From an uncultured Acidobacteriia bacterium (GTDB lineage Bacteria; Acidobacteriota; Terriglobia; Bryobacterales; Bryobacteraceae): 32,226 bases of DNA. Shown here piece by piece: positions 1-8,867 of the stretch. Below the pieces are notes generated by a model, which ran no database searches, was not told the origin of the DNA, and worked only from the letters and a program-made list of their open reading frames with translations. Location of the stretch: assembly GCA_903923395.1 (NCBI GenBank), contig CAIXXM010000128.1, forward strand, positions 1-32,226. The letters are read 5' to 3'. Within the stretch, counting starts at the first letter, position 1, and each line of letters starts with the position of its first letter. Both the position numbers and the translations under genes were made by a program.

Positions 1-3000
1 CACCACCACATCGCGGGCAGTTTCTTCTGCGCAGGCCACACATGGTCCAGGGTGTCGCCCTCGTAAAGTTCGCCGTTCTTCATCACCCATTTGATGGATT
101 CCGTGTTGCGGATGTTCTCGAGCGGGTTCTTATTCAGAATCAACAGATCCGCGAACTTGCCTGGCTCAATGCTCCCCAGATCCGCGCCGTACCCAATGGT
201 TTCCGCCCCGCGTATGGTCGCCGCACGGATCACTTCCATCGGCTTCAAACCGCCAGAGGCCAGCGCCCACATTTCCCAGTGGCACTGAATCCCCTGCAAC
301 TGCCCATGCCCGCCGATAGTCACACTTCCGCCCGCCTGCACAATCTTCGCAGCCTCCGCGGCCAGTCGCGGGAAGATCTGTTCCCGCTCCTGGAACCATG
401 GCCGGCGCGAACTCTTGGTGTAGAGGATGTTCTGCGGAACGAAGCGGCGCAGTTTGGGGTCACTGTAAATGTCCTTCTCTTCGTAGAAGAAGTTCTCCGC
501 CCAGGGTCCGCCATAGGCCACCAGCAGCGTCGGCGTATAACGGATCTTCGATTTCGCAAAGAGTTCCACCACGTCTTTGAACAGCGGCACAATCGGCAGC
601 GCGTGCTCATTGCCGCTGAAGCCGTCGATGGCGTGCGTCATGTCCAGCTTCAGATCCAGCCCGCCCTCGGTCGTCGGCATGATCTTGTTCTCTTTGCAGG
701 CCGTCACCATCCACTGGCGCTGCTGCCGGTTGCCCACCATGTATGACTTCAAAGTGTTCGTGCGGTAATACTTCGCATAGTGGGTGACCACGTCGCGGGC
801 ATCGTCCAGGGACTGGAAATCAGAATCCACAAAGACACCGGGGCCGGTATTGAACGCACGGGGGCCGGGGATAACGCCGGCTTCAATCAGGTCTTGATAC
901 GCGAAGACATCATTGGTGGAAGTCTGCGGGTCGCGCCCGGTCGTCACGCCATACGCAAGATTGGCCAGAAACGGCCAGCTATCCAGATCCAGCACCCCGC
1001 GCCGGACCTCTGTCCAGTGCGCGTGCACGTCAATAATGCCGGGCATGATCGTCTTGCCGGTCACGTCCATGAGCTTTGCGCCAGCCGGGACCGGACCCCG
1101 TTTGCCGACGGAAACAATTCGGCTCCCCGTCACCAAAACATCGGCGTTCTCCAGCACTTCATCGCCCTTCATCGTGATGACCCGGGCACCGCGCAGAAGG
1201 ATCGTGCCCTCCGGTTTCCTGCGCGGGATCTCGATCTTGAAATCGACTTCCGTCCCCGCCGGGATGGTGACCGGTTCCGCGGCGTCCTTCGGAGCCAGCG
1301 CGGCGGCTTCCACATCGATCTTGCGCAGGCTCGCACCCGTGGCAACAAACGCCGTCTTGCCATCCTGTAGCCAGCCGAAGCCGTCCAGGCCCAGCCGGGT
1401 CAGCTTACGGACGGGCACGCCGGGCTTGGAAACATCAACCACAGGCGCTTCAGCACCAGTCCGGGGCACGGGGACAAGCCAAAGCTGGTTATCCACCACA
1501 GCCAGCGCCCGGTCGCCCTTCGCATTGATGCGGACATCCTTCGCTGCCGGCGGTTCCGGCGTCCCGCGGCTGTTCGCACCTACCACCTTGAGGCGGACCC
1601 GGCGGTCTGAGCCATCGAAGCGCATCGACATCAGACCCTGCGGCGAGTAGATGTACACCCGGTCAGATTCCGGCCCGAAGTGCGGCTTGCCGGTGGCCCG
1701 CGTTTCGAGAATAGTTTGCTGCAAACCGCCCGCGATCGGGAGGCTGATCAGATCCATGCTGCCTTGTGGTGTGCCGAATTCCGCTTCCAGTTCGAAGCGC
1801 GTATACTTCGCGGCGTGCAGCACCAGCACGCGCAAACCATCCGGCGTGAAGGCCGGGTCGCGGTAGAAGGCGTCATTGGTCGAGATCTTGCGGGGGCTGG
1901 AACTGCCGTCGGCGTCAGCGATCCAAACGTTGCCACCCGCCGGGCTCCATGTGACGTAAGTAAGACTCTTGCCATCTGGCGACCACGCGGGCTGGAATTC
2001 CGTCTCCGGAGCCGAAGTGAGCCGGTGTGCACCCGTGCCATCAGCATTGGCGACCCAAAGATGCGCGAAGGCACTGAACGCGACCTTGCCGCCATCAGGG
2101 GAAACCGCTGGCCCCATGATGAGGCGGGAGATGACCGTCGGCGTGTCATCAATACGGTTGGGGAATTCCAGCAGCGGGCCGAGATCCAGATGCACCTCCG
2201 CTTTGAACGGCACGGGTTCCGCTTCCCCCCGCTTTTCCACGGGAATGCGGTTGATTTTGCCCCCAAACGAAGCCACCAGCCAGCGGCTGTCCGGCGTAAA
2301 GGCATAACCGGGCATCAGGTCGCGCGTTGCCCGGGATTCCTGATCATCGCGGGCCACATTCCCCGCGAGCCAGCGTTCATCGCCAGTTGTGAGTGAGCGC
2401 GCGCGGAAAGCCGTTTGCTGCTCATAGCGTGTCGCGTAGACCAGCGTCTTGCCATCGGGAGTAATGCGCGGACTGAACGCGGACCCGGGCGCATCGGTGA
2501 TCGTGTCCTCATCGCCGGTGATCATGTTGCGGCGTACAATCTGCCACAGCGGCAGGTTGGTGTTGTAGCTGAAACTGCTTTTGCGGCGCGCGAAGTAAAG
2601 GTAGTTGCCGTCCGGCGTGAACACTGCCCCAAGGTCGTTGTTCCAATCGCTCCGGGGCGCATCGGGCTTGGATTTGCTTTTGGTGACCTGCAAACCGGGG
2701 CCGCCTGCGCGGTGGTACATCCACAGTTCATTCGGTCCAGTGCCGCCGGTCGTCTTCGAGACCACGATGTATTCACCATCCGGACTCCACACCGGCGAAG
2801 CGAAATCCGACTTCGTCTCCCGGCTGATCTTCAGAAGGTTCGAGCCATCGATGTCCGCCGTCCACAGGTTCTCGCTGCCGTCGCGGTCACTGAGGAAGGC
2901 GATCTTCTTGCCATCCGGAGAGAACCGCGGCTGTGTCTCCATGGGCAGGCCCGTCAGAATGGCCTTGGCATCACCCCCCTGCGCCGGCAGGGTGTAAATG

Positions 3001-3194
3001 TCCCCGAGCATTTCAAAGACGATCGTTTTTCCATCGGGCGAGACGTCGAGCGCCAGCCAGGTGCCCTCGTCCGTGGTGAATTCAATGGTGCGTTCGGGCG
3101 TAAGCGGCAGTTTCTTCGGTGCCGGTTTCGCGGGCGCTTGGGCAAGAGCGAGCGTGGAAAGGGAGAGGGCGAGAAGCAGGCGGATTTGCATCAT
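1..3194 (-). CDS. Secreted amidohydrolase with N-terminal TolB/PD40-like beta-propeller (partial, 3' end outside window)
   Basis: Open from the start codon to the window edge, about 1,064 codons; the C-terminus is cut off. The N-terminus is a typical signal peptide (MQIRLLLALSLSTLALAQ). About nine PD40/WD40-like strands follow, each with an (S/T)PDG core such as FSPDGKKIAFLSD and WSPDGKSLTYVTW, filling roughly residues 45-560. The last third is an amidohydrolase TIM barrel: IIDVHAHW near residues 720-726 gives the metal-binding HxH, and GGHGQ followed by HWEMWALASGG gives later metal or catalytic histidines. It ends with the family signature GSIEPGKFADLLIL. Proteins of this architecture are usually exported hydrolases of peptide-like or cyclic amide substrates; the substrate here is unknown. 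Two tandem ATGs (3194 and 3191) compete and neither has a clear ribosome binding site. No gene follows before the 3248 stop of the PIN gene. Confidence 0.9.
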   Translation of the reverse strand, partial: MMQIRLLLALSLSTLALAQAPAKPAPKKLPLTPERTIEFTTDEGTWLALDVSPDGKTIVFEMLGDIYTLPAQGGDAKAILTGLPMETQPRFSPDGKKIAFLSDRDGSENLWTADIDGSNLLKISRETKSDFASPVWSPDGEYIVVSKTTGGTGPNELWMYHRAGGPGLQVTKSKSKPDAPRSDWNNDLGAVFTPDGNYLYFARRKSSFSYNTNLPLWQIVRRNMITGDEDTITDAPGSAFSPRITPDGKTLVYATRYEQQTAFRARSLTTGDERWLAGNVARDDQESRATRDLMPGYAFTPDSRWLVASFGGKINRIPVEKRGEAEPVPFKAEVHLDLGPLLEFPNRIDDTPTVISRLIMGPAVSPDGGKVAFSAFAHLWVANADGTGAHRLTSAPETEFQPAWSPDGKSLTYVTWSPAGGNVWIADADGSSSPRKISTNDAFYRDPAFTPDGLRVLVLHAAKYTRFELEAEFGTPQGSMDLISLPIAGGLQQTILETRATGKPHFGPESDRVYIYSPQGLMSMRFDGSDRRVRLKVVGANSRGTPEPPAAKDVRINAKGDRALAVVDNQLWLVPVPRTGAEAPVVDVSKPGVPVRKLTRLGLDGFGWLQDGKTAFVATGASLRKIDVEAAALAPKDAAEPVTIPAGTEVDFKIEIPRRKPEGTILLRGARVITMKGDEVLENADVLVTGSRIVSVGKRGPVPAGAKLMDVTGKTIMPGIIDVHAHWTEVRRGVLDLDSWPFLANLAYGVTTGRDPQTSTNDVFAYQDLIEAGVIPGPRAFNTGPGVFVDSDFQSLDDARDVVTHYAKYYRTNTLKSYMVGNRQQRQWMVTACKENKIMPTTEGGLDLKLDMTHAIDGFSGNEHALPIVPLFKDVVELFAKSKIRYTPTLLVAYGGPWAENFFYEEKDIYSDPKLRRFVPQNILYTKSSRRPWFQEREQIFPRLAAEAAKIVQAGGSVTIGGHGQLQGIQCHWEMWALASGGLKPMEVIRAATIRGAETIGYGADLGSIEPGKFADLLILNKNPLENIRNTESIKWVMKNGELYEGDTLDHVWPAQKKLPAMWW

Positions 3195-3247
3195 CAGGAT
3201 TTTTATGATGATGACATGGAAAGGGGAAGTCTGGGCGGGACTTGGAA

Positions 3248-3673
3248 TCAGTAAGGTATGCGTTCAAGGCCTGTGACGAAAGTTAGACCGGGCACGACGA
3301 TCTCCGACAGACGGTAGTCATTTGTTACGAAAAGATCCGTCGCTGCCGCTGCGGCGCAGGCAAGTTGGATGGCGTCCGCAGGCCGGACGCGGTGTCTGCT
3401 TCGAATTTCAGCATATTTCTGAGCAGCCTCAGATCCAAAGGCGACCAGCGTTATCGCGTCGCTGCCGAAGAAGTTCGAGTAGCTCTTTTCCAGCATGGCG
3501 TTGTTCAGTTGTTTCGGCTTGGTGAGCACTTCGCCAACGGTGAGGTGGCTTGTAAGTAATTCGTCGCCCCGCAGCAGCATCTTCTTGCGTAGTTCGATTA
3601 CGCGAGGTGCCCATTGCTTGTTCTCTTCGAAGAGGTAGATGAAGAGATTGCTGTCCCAGAATACTCTTGCCAC
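3248..3673 (-). CDS. PIN-domain ribonuclease toxin (VapC-like)
   Basis: About 141 residues, the usual VapC length. The four acidic PIN residues are all visible: D in VFWDSNLFIYLF (residue 7), E in TVGEVLTKP, D in RPADAIQLACA and D in FVTNDYRLSE. PIN toxins are Mg-dependent endoribonucleases that cut tRNA, rRNA or mRNA when free of their antitoxin. I chose the GTG at 3673 because it sits four bases after the stop of the upstream gene and places the catalytic Asp at the normal distance from the N-terminus; the open frame extends further upstream but overlaps that gene. The neighbour at 3678-4124 is the only candidate partner and is not a standard VapB. The domain assignment is firm; the RNA target cannot be told from sequence. 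Confidence 0.85.
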   Translation of the reverse strand: MARVFWDSNLFIYLFEENKQWAPRVIELRKKMLLRGDELLTSHLTVGEVLTKPKQLNNAMLEKSYSNFFGSDAITLVAFGSEAAQKYAEIRSRHRVRPADAIQLACAAAAATDLFVTNDYRLSEIVVPGLTFVTGLERIPY

Positions 3674-3677
3674 GGGA

Positions 3678-4124
3678 TTACCAGGATTGTCCGCGTACCC
3701 GCTTATCCATGAGCAACGCGTATAGATAGGAGTAGTCAATCAAGTCTTTGATTTCGGTGGTACTTGTGAGCGGACATCGGGAAAGCGCGATTTCAAATTG
3801 GGCGCGCGATAGCTTGCGGTTCACGCGATTTCCATCCCGAAAAAACCAAATACCTGGACCATCTATCTCGAAGGTGAATGGTAAGCCGGTCGCCGTATGA
3901 AACAGCTGCCCTTGAAGATCCACAATCCGCTCCCAAACAGCATCAGCCTGCTCGTTTGCGGCATGGTGGAATCCTGGCGCCTGCAGCCCGGGGGCGTCTT
4001 CCGAGCGAAGGCGGTCTACGAATAGATCTCCTGATTCAGCCTCCCATAGGTGCGCTCCGACGCCGAGCATCGCGAGGACAGGGTCCATCGGTACACCCTG
4101 TGTTCTGGTGTTGGGTGTCCCCAT
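3678..4124 (-). CDS. Uncharacterised partner of the PIN-domain toxin (possible antitoxin)
   Basis: About 148 residues, encoded directly upstream of the PIN gene and separated from it by four bases, so the two are almost certainly co-translated. I do not recognise a named domain. The N-terminal half is acidic (WEAESGDLFVDRLRSED). The centre has a beta-strand-like stretch around IDGPGIWFFRDGNRVNRKLSRAQFE. The C-terminus (TSTTEIKDLIDYSYLYALLMDKR) is predicted helical by eye. No ribbon-helix-helix or AbrB motif, typical of VapB, is visible. The start at 4124 is preferred because AAGGGAG lies just before it, although the spacing is short; ATG 4088 and GTG 4166 are alternatives. Its position suggests an antitoxin role, but that is inference from gene order only. 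Confidence 0.65.
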   Translation of the reverse strand: MGTPNTRTQGVPMDPVLAMLGVGAHLWEAESGDLFVDRLRSEDAPGLQAPGFHHAANEQADAVWERIVDLQGQLFHTATGLPFTFEIDGPGIWFFRDGNRVNRKLSRAQFEIALSRCPLTSTTEIKDLIDYSYLYALLMDKRVRGQSW

Positions 4125-4213
4125 ATCTCCCTTAGCTAGAGCCTGAACTGTCGCGGTTGCTCTCACGTCTCTATAGAATCATAAGGGGAAAGGCGAGTCA
4201 AGTTGTATTGCCG

Positions 4214-4238
4214 GGGCTGGACCATCCCGGTCCAGCCC
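4214..4238 (-). terminator. Hairpin downstream of the metalloprotease gene
   Basis: A perfect 10-bp inverted repeat, GGGCTGGACC and GGTCCAGCCC, with a 5-base loop. It lies 20 bases past the stop codon of the metalloprotease and before the partner gene of the PIN toxin. No run of T follows the stem on the minus strand, so it may be a pause or RNA-stability structure rather than a strict intrinsic terminator. Confidence 0.5.
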
Positions 4239-4257
4239 AAGCCATTCCAACTTCCAG

Positions 4258-6837
4258 CTACCGCGGTGGCAGTGCCAGCCAGTCCATGCCGCCTTCGCCG
4301 CCGATGGGAGCTCCCGGAGGCGCATCGGGAGCCGGGATCGGGTGCATCTCCGTCGGATGTTCCAGGAAGCGGCGGATGTCTCCGGCGAGCAGCGCGCGGT
4401 GAGCCTGCTCCGCTTCATCCCCACCCGGCGTTGCCTTTAACTGCGCCGCCAGCTTGGTGAGCTTCATCGCCGCAATCGCGCGGACTTGGGCATTCGAAGC
4501 TCCCTGGGAGAGCCAGGCCATGCGATCCACCAGAACACGCTGCGTCGCACGGCGAACTTCCGCTTCATAGGGGTTCGCAGCCACGGCACCGAAGGTTGCC
4601 TTCGCCAGACGGTCGATGACTTCTTCGAGCCCCGGCAGTGTCGGGTCCACGGCATGTTGCGCCACAATGCGGGAGGTACGGTCCAGTTGCAGGATGAAGC
4701 CGATCGTCACATCGGCCGCAACCGTTGCCGGGCTGACCGGATCAAAGGCATCCCCTGTGGTGCGGGGAAAGAGTTCGCGGTGACGTCCATACCCCGGCGG
4801 GCGGGGCGGAATCAGCGCCAGCACCTTCTTGGGCACCGTAAGCTCCGCGGGCTTCAACGTCGCAGCCAGCGCTTCCAGAGCCTTGCGCTGATTTGCTGCC
4901 GATTCCCACTTCACAGGAACCCGGTTATCGCCGCGCATGCCGTAAATGTAATCCTGCCCGCCGAGTGCCGAAGCCGTCGATTCCACCGTGTAGCGGTGAT
5001 ACATGTAGATCGGCACGAGCGGCTCTTCGATGGTGGTCATCGGAGCGCCTTTGCGGATGGTTTCTTCGCCGAGCCGGTCCAGCGCCGAACGGCGGATCTT
5101 CATCAGGCGGTTCAATTCTTCAAACTGCACGGCACCGTTGGACCACTGGTCCACCTTGGGGTTCGTGCCAAGATCCTGATTCGTCATGTAGCGCAGATCC
5201 TTGGCCCAGGCTTCATCAAGAATGCGGGCCAGCGCGGGCGCTTCATCGCCGTTGGGTAACTGGCGGTATCCGTAATTGATGGTGACTTTGTCCCATTCCC
5301 CGATATGTGCGGGATAGGCGTCTGAGATATCAATCAAACCGTCAGCGGTCAGTTTCTCCTGCGGGTGCGGGTAATCCATCACTGAGATCCAGCCCTGTGA
5401 GGAATCGTAGTAGTTATGACCCAGGCCCAGTGTATGTCCCACTTCATGCGCCGCTAACTGGCGGATGCGCTTCAACGCAGTCTGGTAGAGAATGTCGGGC
5501 TTCTCCGTGCCGGTCTTGTAAGGCGAGAGCAGCCCTTCGAAGATGAGGTAATCCTGCCGGTCACGCAAAGAGCCGAGGGTCACCGTCGCTTTGATGATTT
5601 CTCCGGTGCGCGGGTCGGCGACTGAGCCGCCTGTGCTCCAGCCGCGCGTCGAGCGGTGCACCCAGTTGATCATGTTGTAGCGGATATCCATGGGGTCAAT
5701 GCCATCGGGCAGCACCGCTACCTTGAAGGCATTCTTGAAACCGGCGGCTTCGAAAGCCTGATTCCACCAACTCGCACCTTCCACCAGTGCGGCGCGGACG
5801 TCTTCCGGTGCGCCGGGGTCCACCCAATATTCAATGGGCTTCACGGGTTCGCTGATTTCGGCTGTCGGGTCTTTCTTCACCAGACGGTGGCGGCGCACAA
5901 AGTGCCGCACCATGGGGTCGCCGATCGGGGTGCTGTAATCCACGTAAGTAATGCCGCCATAGCCTGCGCGCGGGTCGTCTTCGCGCGGAGTATAGTTACC
6001 ATCCGGCAGTTCCACCAGCGAGTAATGTTCGCGCAGAGTTACCGCTTCTGCCGTGGGAGTCACGCTGGCAACGGTGCCGGAGAAGAGGCCGCCGCCGAAG
6101 CCGCCACGTGCAGGGGCTGCCGCGCCGCCCACACCGCCAACGCCGATCTGTGCAGGTCCCTGGCTGGGTCCACCACCGAAACCGCCGCGCCCGCCCGCGC
6201 CTTCACTTGCGAAGGTCAGCATCACTTCCACTTCAGTGTTCTTGGGGAAAGCCTTGGTGCGGGGCATGTAAATGGCGCTGCGGCCGGGGTCGACGCGGTA
6301 GGGTCCGGGGCGCAGTGAGCCGGCAGCCCCGTGGCCATCGCGCACGAAAAATGCCGTGGCGTCCACCAGTACTTTACCGTTTGATTCGGCCCCAACGGTG
6401 AAGCCGAAGAGCACTGACTTCGCGAAGGAGTCTTCCACGGATTTGCGCTCCGCCGGGTTGGTGCTCGACGAGCGGAAAGACTCGTTCGAAGCGATCAGCA
6501 TGACCTTCGGGCCGACGCGGTGGAAACTCACAATTCGTCCCTGTCCGCCCTGTCCGCGGTCCAGACCAATGTCGTTCGATCCAAGGCCTGCGGCGAGGCC
6601 TGTCGAATAGAGGAAATCGGTATCAAAGCGGGGAATCTCAAGCCACAGATTGCCAGCTTTCTCCTCCCAATAAAGTGGGAAATAGCCGTCGATCCTGGTC
6701 ATTCCGGCAGTGCGTTCTTCGATGGTGGGTACGCGGCCGGCAGGGGCAGCAGCTCCGGCGGCACCTGCGCCGGCGGGGCGCTGCGCCTGCAGCAGCAGGG
6801 AGGATGCCAGCAGCAGCGTACAGAATATGCGGGTCAT
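4258..6837 (-). CDS. Secreted zinc-dependent metalloprotease (DUF5117/DUF5118/DUF4953 type)
   Basis: About 859 residues. A signal peptide ([19 protein letters not shown]) is followed by an Ala/Gly-rich linker, then the DUF5118-like start ([20 protein letters not shown]) and a DUF5117-like central part. The metzincin-type zinc site [12 protein letters not shown] begins at residue 464, with three histidine ligands and the catalytic Glu. A likely Met-turn, SVMDYPHP, follows shortly after. The ATG at 6837 has an AAGGAG about eleven bases upstream; an in-frame upstream extension lacks a signal peptide and is rejected. A Gly-rich insertion (about 6085-6208) interrupts the DUF5117-like region. The protein should act in the periplasm or outside the cell on unknown peptides. 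It is divergent from the EF-P-like gene with only 56 bases between the two starts. Confidence 0.9.
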   Translation of the reverse strand: MTRIFCTLLLASSLLLQAQRPAGAGAAGAAAPAGRVPTIEERTAGMTRIDGYFPLYWEEKAGNLWLEIPRFDTDFLYSTGLAAGLGSNDIGLDRGQGGQGRIVSFHRVGPKVMLIASNESFRSSSTNPAERKSVEDSFAKSVLFGFTVGAESNGKVLVDATAFFVRDGHGAAGSLRPGPYRVDPGRSAIYMPRTKAFPKNTEVEVMLTFASEGAGGRGGFGGGPSQGPAQIGVGGVGGAAAPARGGFGGGLFSGTVASVTPTAEAVTLREHYSLVELPDGNYTPREDDPRAGYGGITYVDYSTPIGDPMVRHFVRRHRLVKKDPTAEISEPVKPIEYWVDPGAPEDVRAALVEGASWWNQAFEAAGFKNAFKVAVLPDGIDPMDIRYNMINWVHRSTRGWSTGGSVADPRTGEIIKATVTLGSLRDRQDYLIFEGLLSPYKTGTEKPDILYQTALKRIRQLAAHEVGHTLGLGHNYYDSSQGWISVMDYPHPQEKLTADGLIDISDAYPAHIGEWDKVTINYGYRQLPNGDEAPALARILDEAWAKDLRYMTNQDLGTNPKVDQWSNGAVQFEELNRLMKIRRSALDRLGEETIRKGAPMTTIEEPLVPIYMYHRYTVESTASALGGQDYIYGMRGDNRVPVKWESAANQRKALEALAATLKPAELTVPKKVLALIPPRPPGYGRHRELFPRTTGDAFDPVSPATVAADVTIGFILQLDRTSRIVAQHAVDPTLPGLEEVIDRLAKATFGAVAANPYEAEVRRATQRVLVDRMAWLSQGASNAQVRAIAAMKLTKLAAQLKATPGGDEAEQAHRALLAGDIRRFLEHPTEMHPIPAPDAPPGAPIGGEGGMDWLALPPR

Positions 6838-6893
6838 TACGGGTCGAACTCCTTTAGGTGAGATTGTAGCCCGCCCTTTATACTTGAGAAGAA
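6838..6893. promoter_or_regulatory. Short divergent intergenic region with possible -10 element
   Basis: The 56 bases between the metalloprotease and EF-P-like starts hold the protease ribosome binding site (AAGGAG on the minus strand). On the plus strand, TATACT at 6879-6884 resembles a -10 box, ten bases before the EF-P-like ATG. No convincing -35 box lies 16-18 bases upstream of it. GAGAAGAA directly before the ATG may serve as a weak ribosome binding site. Confidence 0.3.
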
Positions 6894-7469
6894 ATGGCCT
6901 CCCTGATCGACGCAATCAGCGTCAAACGCAGAACCCTCTTTGAACTCGACAACGTTCCCTATGTTTGCCTGGAGGCCGAAGTCAGCACGCCCACCGCGCG
7001 CGGCGGCCAGACGCTGGTGCGGCTGAAAGTTCGCAACCTGCTGAACAGCGCCGTGCATGACAAGACGTTCAAGGCGGGAGAGAAGTTCAAGGAGCCGGAT
7101 CTGCAGAAGGTGCCCGCGTCTTATTTGTACAGTGACGGGGATGGCGCATACTTTCTGGATCAGGACAGCTTTGAGACCTTGACGCTGACGGACGCAATGC
7201 TCGGCAGCGCGGCTGATTTTCTGACGGAGGGTCTGGTCATTGAAGTCCTGAAGTACAACGGCAACCCGATTGGTTTGGATCTGCCTTCGCACGTGGAACT
7301 GACGATTGCATTCTGCGAACCCGGTGTGAAGGGGAACTCGTCGAGCGGCAGCGTGACAAAACCTGCGAAGTTGGAGACGGGTCTCGAAATCAAGGTCCCG
7401 CTGTTTATTGAGCAGGGAGAAAAGGTTCGCGTTTCCACGGAAACGAAGGAATTCGCCGGTCGGGCGTAG
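6894..7469 (+). CDS. efpL: Elongation factor P-like protein, EfpL/YeiP subfamily
   Basis: 191 residues, matching EF-P length and its three-domain layout (KOW-like N-domain, OB domain, C-terminal domain with TGLEIKVPLFIEQGEKVRVSTET). EF-P family proteins bind between the ribosomal P and E sites and relieve stalling at polyproline and similar motifs. The loop that reaches the peptidyl-transferase centre reads STPTARGGQ (residues 31-39). Canonical EF-P has a PGKGQ-type loop with a modifiable Lys, whereas E. coli EfpL (YeiP) has SPTARGAAT with an Arg at the tip. The ending EFAGRA also resembles the YeiP ending RYMGRAD. I therefore assign it to the EfpL type, with Arg36 as the likely tip residue. 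A separate canonical EF-P would be expected elsewhere in the genome. If none exists, this protein may serve as the only EF-P. Confidence 0.85.
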   Translation: MASLIDAISVKRRTLFELDNVPYVCLEAEVSTPTARGGQTLVRLKVRNLLNSAVHDKTFKAGEKFKEPDLQKVPASYLYSDGDGAYFLDQDSFETLTLTDAMLGSAADFLTEGLVIEVLKYNGNPIGLDLPSHVELTIAFCEPGVKGNSSSGSVTKPAKLETGLEIKVPLFIEQGEKVRVSTETKEFAGRA

Positions 7470-7517
7470 TCAGCCGCAGCGATACCCCGCGCCGGGTGGA
7501 TGACCCTCCGGCCGTGT

Positions 7518-8243
7518 TCAATGATGCGGTTGTCTGGTGCACTCGACCGCTTCAGTAACTGCGTTGCGAACTGGATCTGCGATGGAGAACTGAGCGAAAT
7601 CAAAGTCCTTTTGCGGCTCCGCAGTTTTGGTGAAGAGTCCCTTGGTGATGTTTCCGGTTGCGCTAAAGGAAAAACCCGCGGGGCAATAACAATTCATCAC
7701 GTCTCCGGCGCCATTCAAAGAGCAGCTGATGTATGTTTTCGTATTGTCAAGCGGCGTGCCATTGGTGTCCCATGTTTTATAGGTCCATCTCCGGGAATAG
7801 CGTGGCGCGAACGTCACCTGGGAATGGAACTGCATGATGCTGGCGGGGACCCCGACGTTCGAGTAAGGCTTCGGCCGCAGGAGAGAGCCGTCTGCCAGTC
7901 GAATCGAGTCGGCGACAATTAGTGTGCCATTCAGATAGTAGGGTGAAGCAGGCTCAAGCTGAATGGTCCCTGACACAACAACTTTTTGTCCCGCCAGAGA
8001 CGTCAGAGTTTGTCCCTCGAGCGAAAGACCAATCTCCCGCACAACCCTGCGGTAAGTTCCTTCGAACAAGGCTGTATAGGACCGCCCGGGTTTGATCACC
8101 ACGAATGCGTGATTTCCCCTCGCTTCCATGCCGACAACGCCCGCCATTTCGATGTGGGCACCGTCAACGAGGAGATTTGGTTGTTGCGAAAAAGCGGGCG
8201 GGAGAATCAGCAGCCCGAGCAGGCTCACAATGAGTCCTTTCAT
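7518..8243 (-). CDS. Secreted protein of unknown function
   Basis: 241 residues starting with a signal peptide (MKGLIVSLLGLLILPPAFSQQ). I recognise no catalytic motif. The mature part looks beta-rich: a central section, LTSLAGQKVVVSGTIQLEP followed by ADSIRLADGS, resembles small OB-like or DUF5818-type folds seen in acidobacterial secreted proteins, but I cannot confirm this. Near the C-terminus, NCYCPAGFSFSATGNITKG contains two close cysteines that could form a disulphide. AAAGGGAG immediately precedes the ATG, supporting this start. The gene stands alone between the EF-P-like gene (convergent) and the DUF1569 gene (divergent). Confidence 0.7.
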   Translation of the reverse strand: MKGLIVSLLGLLILPPAFSQQPNLLVDGAHIEMAGVVGMEARGNHAFVVIKPGRSYTALFEGTYRRVVREIGLSLEGQTLTSLAGQKVVVSGTIQLEPASPYYLNGTLIVADSIRLADGSLLRPKPYSNVGVPASIMQFHSQVTFAPRYSRRWTYKTWDTNGTPLDNTKTYISCSLNGAGDVMNCYCPAGFSFSATGNITKGLFTKTAEPQKDFDFAQFSIADPVRNAVTEAVECTRQPHH

Positions 8244-8384
8244 CTCCCTTTAGTATTCACTACGATATCCCCAAAAGCATTCAAGCGGGCCGATCTTGAG
8301 CCCGGCACCGGGCCCCGATTCCTTTGCTGCCCGGCTGCCTGGCCTGGCCAAAGAGTTTGGTCAACTGTTAAAACTAAGGCATCC

Positions 8385-8831
8385 ATGAAAAACCTCTTCG
8401 ATCCAGCGGCCGCTAATCAAATCAAGACCCGCCTGGCGCAATTAACGCCGCAGAGCCCCCGGCAGTGGGGCAAGATGACCCCGGCCCAGATGCTGGCATA
8501 CTGCGCACTTGGAATGCAGTGGGCTGTCGGCGGGGTCGTGCCGGAAAGGGGGCCTTGGCCGATGCGCCTGGTGGGGCGGTTGATCAAGCCGTTTGTGCTC
8601 CGCGACGATGCGCCGCTGCGCAAAGATGCGCCCACCGCGAAGAGCCTCGTCATGACGGATTCCCACAACTTCCAACAGGAGCGGGAGCAGTTACTGCTTC
8701 TCATCGATAAGTTCGCCGCCGGTGCGGTTACCGAACATCCCCACACCTTCTTCGGCAGTCTTACTCCAGACGAATGGGCCGTGCTGACTTACAAGCACCT
8801 GGATCACCACTTACGCCAGTTCAGCGTCTAA
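8385..8831 (+). CDS. DUF1569 / DinB-superfamily protein
   Basis: 148 residues. The sequence KMTPAQMLAYCALGMQWAVGG and the C-terminal SLTPDEWAVLTYKHLDHHLRQF match the DUF1569 family, a branch of the DinB-like four-helix bundle whose C-terminal histidines can bind a metal. These are small cytoplasmic proteins, and a thiol-dependent transferase role is only suspected for the wider fold. The open frame extends far upstream, but the ATG at 8385 has AAGG six bases before it and gives the family's usual length. The 140 bases upstream hold a short GC-rich inverted repeat (8300-8313) with a loop too small to be a good hairpin. Confidence 0.8.
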   Translation: MKNLFDPAAANQIKTRLAQLTPQSPRQWGKMTPAQMLAYCALGMQWAVGGVVPERGPWPMRLVGRLIKPFVLRDDAPLRKDAPTAKSLVMTDSHNFQQEREQLLLLIDKFAAGAVTEHPHTFFGSLTPDEWAVLTYKHLDHHLRQFSV

Positions 8832-8867
8832 GTGCTTGTTGTGCGGGTCACTTGCCGGGCCGCGCCG

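Noticed and set aside
42-3254. Several plus-strand open frames of 190-280 codons opposite the amidohydrolase
   Set aside because: The minus strand encodes a continuous protein with signal peptide, PD40 repeats and an amidohydrolase site. The plus-strand frames have no domains.
8300-8313. GCCCGG-CA-CCGGGC inverted repeat upstream of the DUF1569 gene as a terminator
   Set aside because: The two-base loop is too small, there is no T run, and it lies between divergent genes where no terminator is needed.
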